From the NCBI GenBank assembly GCA_020630715.1, contig JAHDIQ010000006.1, positions 168,041-232,040 of the forward strand: a stretch of DNA of 64,000 nucleotides, in the 5' to 3' direction. Origin of the DNA: Nonlabens sp. (GTDB taxonomy: Bacteria > Bacteroidota > Bacteroidia > Flavobacteriales > Flavobacteriaceae). The position numbers were made by a program, and so were the translations under genes. Position 1 is the stretch's first letter, and every line of letters starts with the position of its first letter. Below the pieces are notes generated by a model, which had not been told where the DNA came from, made no database searches, and was given only the letters and a program-made list of their open reading frames with translations. Positions 61,370 to 64,000 of this stretch are shown here, piece after piece.

Positions 61370-64000
61370 TTATTTATATGCGGTGAAAATGACTAAAAGA
61401 GCCTCGTTATTCACATCATCAGGTTGTACATCTACAAGTGCATTACCATTATTTACCGTAATTACTCCATCAGTATAGTTTACGTTAATTGTAAAACCAT
61501 CTGCGGTAAATGCATCGAATGCACCTTCAATCTTACCAAGACTGCTACCATTTTGATCTCCGTATCTTACGCCTATACAGTTACTACTACTCGCATATCT
61601 AGAATTATCGTTGATGGAGTTACCGTGACCACCAGAATACATAACTTGTTGTACAAGAGTACCACCTATGTTTCTCGCAAATCCGTTCATAGTACCAAAT
61701 GAATTATCAATACCTCTATCATTATTTCCTACACCATTATCAGAGTCTATATCAAGGCTTTCAATATTAGCATTTGCTACAAAGGTTACTTGTGATGGTT
61801 CAAAAGGAATTCCTGTTACGGTAACCGTACCTTCTGCAGATATGATGAATGTTCCTGTATAAACTGTAGGGCCTAAGTACGCACCGCCATCAGTTCCAAC
61901 CTCGATCTGATTATCAGCATCTGCACTCACAACTTGTGCAGTTGAAGTAGTACCTGCTTCATCTGTATAAGTGATTTCACCAGTAGGACTGGTATCGTCT
62001 TGAACTAAAGTTGTTACCGTTTGTAGATTTTCTACTAAATCAGTTAGATCTAATTGTGTAGTTACACCATCTTCATCAATGTAATCTATATTCGTGTCAT
62101 CACCATTAAGTGCTATGGTAGTAAGTGTTTCTAAATTTGAAACGTCTATCGTTACTGGTGAACCGTCATTATTATCAAAGGTATAAGTACCATCAGCATT
62201 AGCGGTTAAAGTTGCTTTATCGACAGTGTTAGAAGTTCCATCAGGTTTAGACAAGCTAAAGCTTCCATCACCGTTATCTATTAATGCTACTGAGTCTACA
62301 TAAGCTTTATTTGTTGCATCACCAGCATTAACTGGTGCACCTAGGCTAGTTACATTATTATTACTCATATCTAAATCACCTACCATAGTATCTCCTTGTA
62401 CTTCTACATAACGCGGATCATATAGCACCGCATTAAAAGGATTTGTAAGAATCCACGATGAAGTATCTCCATCATAAACAAAAGTCTGACCTACGGTTGC
62501 AGGATCTGTTGCAGAATTATTAACGATGTAAATATCTCCTTCTACTGGTGAAGCAACTTCTACTGGTGTAATTTGTGCTGGATCTGCAGTAGGTCCAGTA
62601 AATACGCTACCTATGGTGATGGAAACATTACCTGAGGCATCTGGTGTATTACCATTTACAGAGGCTACTCTAGTTCCATATACCCAATCTGTACCATTCC
62701 AAAAGATTTCGTCATTTGTAGTAGTACCATTAGCAAGCATAGGTAAGGTAATCTGATCTGTAAGGTCTACTAGATTTCCAGTAGTTGCAGGATTAGTAAG
62801 TGATAATTCAGTTCCATTTAATTGAATGTCTTGCAATTCATTTGTAGGATCTGCATCTGCATCTTGAATGTTAATGTCAATATCACCGCCATCTTCTAGT
62901 GCGACATTTACTTCTTCTAAAGGAGTTGTAACGGTAGATGATATAGTTTGATCATCTGTGCTTACGCTAGAAATATCGATGGTTTGATTACCACCAGCAT
63001 CTGTTATGGTTAAATCTGTACCATTAAATGTAATGCCAGTATTGGTTTCGTTTAACGGATCTGCATCTGCATCCTGAATATTAATAGTGGTGTTTGTACC
63101 GCTAGTGATTTCAATTTCTACTTCTTCGTTAGGTGTGATTACTGTATTTGATAGATTTTGTAATTCATTTGTTGGATTTGCATCTGCATCCTGAATGTTT
63201 ATTAAGGTATCATTTCCATCGGTAATATTTACTCTTACTTCTTCATTAGGAATTGTTACGGTTGTAGAAAGATCTTGAAATTCGTTAGTAGGATCTGCAT
63301 CTTCATCATCCGGATTAATATTTGTTGTGGTGCCATCTTCTGATGTATAGACAAGAATAGTTGGATCTGTAGCGTCGGGTAGAAGAGTGGTTACAGTTTC
63401 ATTAATATCAAAATCATCACCATCTTCATCGGTATAGGTAGCAATAGTATTAGCATCACCAGCAGTTACATCAGCATCAGCATTTCCAGCCGACTGAGCA
63501 AGAGCAGTTAGTGTTTCAAGGTTAGTAACATCAATGATAGTAGGATCACCATTCTCGTCAACATAAGTAAAAGTACCATCTGTGTTTTCAGTAATGGTAG
63601 TTAGTGTTTCTAAGTTAGCGATATCAATGATGGTATCGTTACCAGCTTCATCCGTGTAAGTCACTGTCCCATCGGTATTTTCAACAAGAGCTGTTACAGT
63701 TTCATTAATATCAAAATCATCACCATCTTCATCCGTGTAAGTAGCAATAGTATTCGCATCACCAGCAGTTACATCAGCATCAGCATTTCCAGCCGACTGT
63801 GCAAGAGCAGTTAGTGTTTCAAGGTTAGTGATGTCGATGATAGTAGGATCACCATTTTCGTCAACATAAGTAAAAGTACCATCTGTATTTTCAGTAATGG
63901 TAGTTAGTGTTTCTAAGTTAGCGATATCAATGATGGTATCGTTACCAGCTTCATCCGTGTAAGTCACTGTCCCATCGGTATTTTCAACAAGAGCTGTTAC
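61370..64000 (-). CDS. Repetitive surface protein, N-terminus beyond the window
   Basis: A frame open from the right edge (64000) to a stop at 61370, at least 876 residues; the true start lies outside. The part nearest the N-terminus consists of 101-residue repeats (YTDEAGNDTIIDIANLETL, DGTFTYVDENGDPTIIDI, DADVTAGDANTIATYTDED). A region with NIQDADADPTNEL repeats follows, then a collagen- or tail-fibre-like part (NGNTPDASGNVSI, NNVTSLGAPVNAGDATNKAYV). The C-terminal domain (about 200 residues) resembles jelly-roll tail-fibre heads. The sequence is very acidic. Probably a surface adhesin forming an operon with the type B protein. Confidence 0.82.
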   Translation of the reverse strand, partial: VTALVENTDGTVTYTDEAGNDTIIDIANLETLTTITENTDGTFTYVDENGDPTIIDITNLETLTALAQSAGNADADVTAGDANTIATYTDEDGDDFDINETVTALVENTDGTVTYTDEAGNDTIIDIANLETLTTITENTDGTFTYVDENGDPTIIDVTNLETLTALAQSAGNADADVTAGDANTIATYTDEDGDDFDINETVTTLLPDATDPTILVYTSEDGTTTNINPDDEDADPTNEFQDLSTTVTIPNEEVRVNITDGNDTLINIQDADANPTNELQNLSNTVITPNEEVEIEITSGTNTTINIQDADADPLNETNTGITFNGTDLTITDAGGNQTIDISSVSTDDQTISSTVTTPLEEVNVALEDGGDIDINIQDADADPTNELQDIQLNGTELSLTNPATTGNLVDLTDQITLPMLANGTTTNDEIFWNGTDWVYGTRVASVNGNTPDASGNVSITIGSVFTGPTADPAQITPVEVASPVEGDIYIVNNSATDPATVGQTFVYDGDTSSWILTNPFNAVLYDPRYVEVQGDTMVGDLDMSNNNVTSLGAPVNAGDATNKAYVDSVALIDNGDGSFSLSKPDGTSNTVDKATLTANADGTYTFDNNDGSPVTIDVSNLETLTTIALNGDDTNIDYIDEDGVTTQLDLTDLVENLQTVTTLVQDDTSPTGEITYTDEAGTTSTAQVVSADADNQIEVGTDGGAYLGPTVYTGTFIISAEGTVTVTGIPFEPSQVTFVANANIESLDIDSDNGVGNNDRGIDNSFGTMNGFARNIGGTLVQQVMYSGGHGNSINDNSRYASSSNCIGVRYGDQNGSSLGKIEGAFDAFTADGFTINVNYTDGVITVNNGNALVDVQPDDVNNEALLVIFTAYK
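63361..64000. repeat. 303-bp tandem repeats, nearly identical
   Basis: The same sequence recurs with an exact 303-bp period (for example TCACTGTCCC at 63661 and at 63964), encoding 101 residues per unit, with only a few substitutions. At least two units are visible, and the array continues past the window edge. Confidence 0.9.

Noticed and set aside
63361..64000. Regular repeats resembling a CRISPR-like array
   Set aside because: The units are 303 bp, in frame and encode a 101-residue protein repeat; there are no short repeats with unique spacers.

Overview
The window reads as chromosome of a marine-type Flavobacteriaceae bacterium. This rests on T9SS sorting domains (types A and B), gliding-motility-associated C-terminal domains, DUF3822, DUF4126, DUF3078 and DUF2911 proteins, a fused IcmF mutase, TAnnTTTG-type -7 promoter elements and low G+C. 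A Nonlabens/Dokdonia-like genus is only a guess. No rRNA, tRNA, CRISPR array, transposase or phage block was seen.

Layout. 1-4.6 kb: an ABC-F ATPase, then a leftward overlapping operon (membrane protein, DUF3822, rsmD, a lipoprotein resembling the SecD P1 head). 4.7-14.5 kb: mostly rightward housekeeping genes (RecD-like helicase, DUF4126, kdsB, alpha/beta hydrolase, MltD-like transglycosylase, cardiolipin synthase, half-size TauE-like protein, DUF2911 protein) and an ECF sigma factor with a membrane-anchored beta-barrel partner. 14.5-19.1 kb: leftward PIG-L deacetylase, an unlisted 44-aa membrane protein, a sodium/solute symporter and a small membrane protein. 19.3-25.8 kb: a LytS/LytTR two-component system flanked by three secreted or lipoprotein genes. 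25.9-30.2 kb: lipoproteins, a DoxX-like protein and a HEPN-like protein. 30.4-34.0 kb: icmF. 34.0-34.9 kb: a DUF559 nuclease gene among hairpin repeats. 34.9-48.0 kb: T9SS protein, DUF3078, PH-domain pair, panB, esterase, TerB-like, Hsp20, a repeat-bearing surface protein and uvrB. 48.1-64.0 kb: very large modular T9SS type B proteins, an RsmI-like methylase, a DEDDh/GIY-YIG nuclease, an acyl-CoA ligase and a truncated repetitive surface protein.

Most striking observation. Each of the three genes around the two-component system (starts at 19479, 23965 and 25094) is preceded by three 11-bp boxes (consensus AAATWTGAATA) repeated at exactly 21-bp steps. A TAnnTTTG-like element begins exactly 38 bp after the start of the third box in all three. 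Two of the three transcripts would also carry a conserved ~51-nt leader (GTAGTTA, 10 nt, then a 34-nt block identical at 31 positions). Direct repeats about two helical turns apart are typical of LytTR regulators, so this looks like a compact self-contained regulon for exported proteins.

Second theme. A short perfect palindrome with core GCTTTCGCGAAAGC occurs 15 times in 64 kb. Ten copies lie in frame inside genes, where they are read as AFAKA, LSRK or FRES, and in two genes they form the signal-peptidase site. Other interspersed repeats include GAATTC-rich inserts in icmF, a CACTGAGCTTGTCGAAGTG-type repeat, and hairpins around the DUF559 gene.
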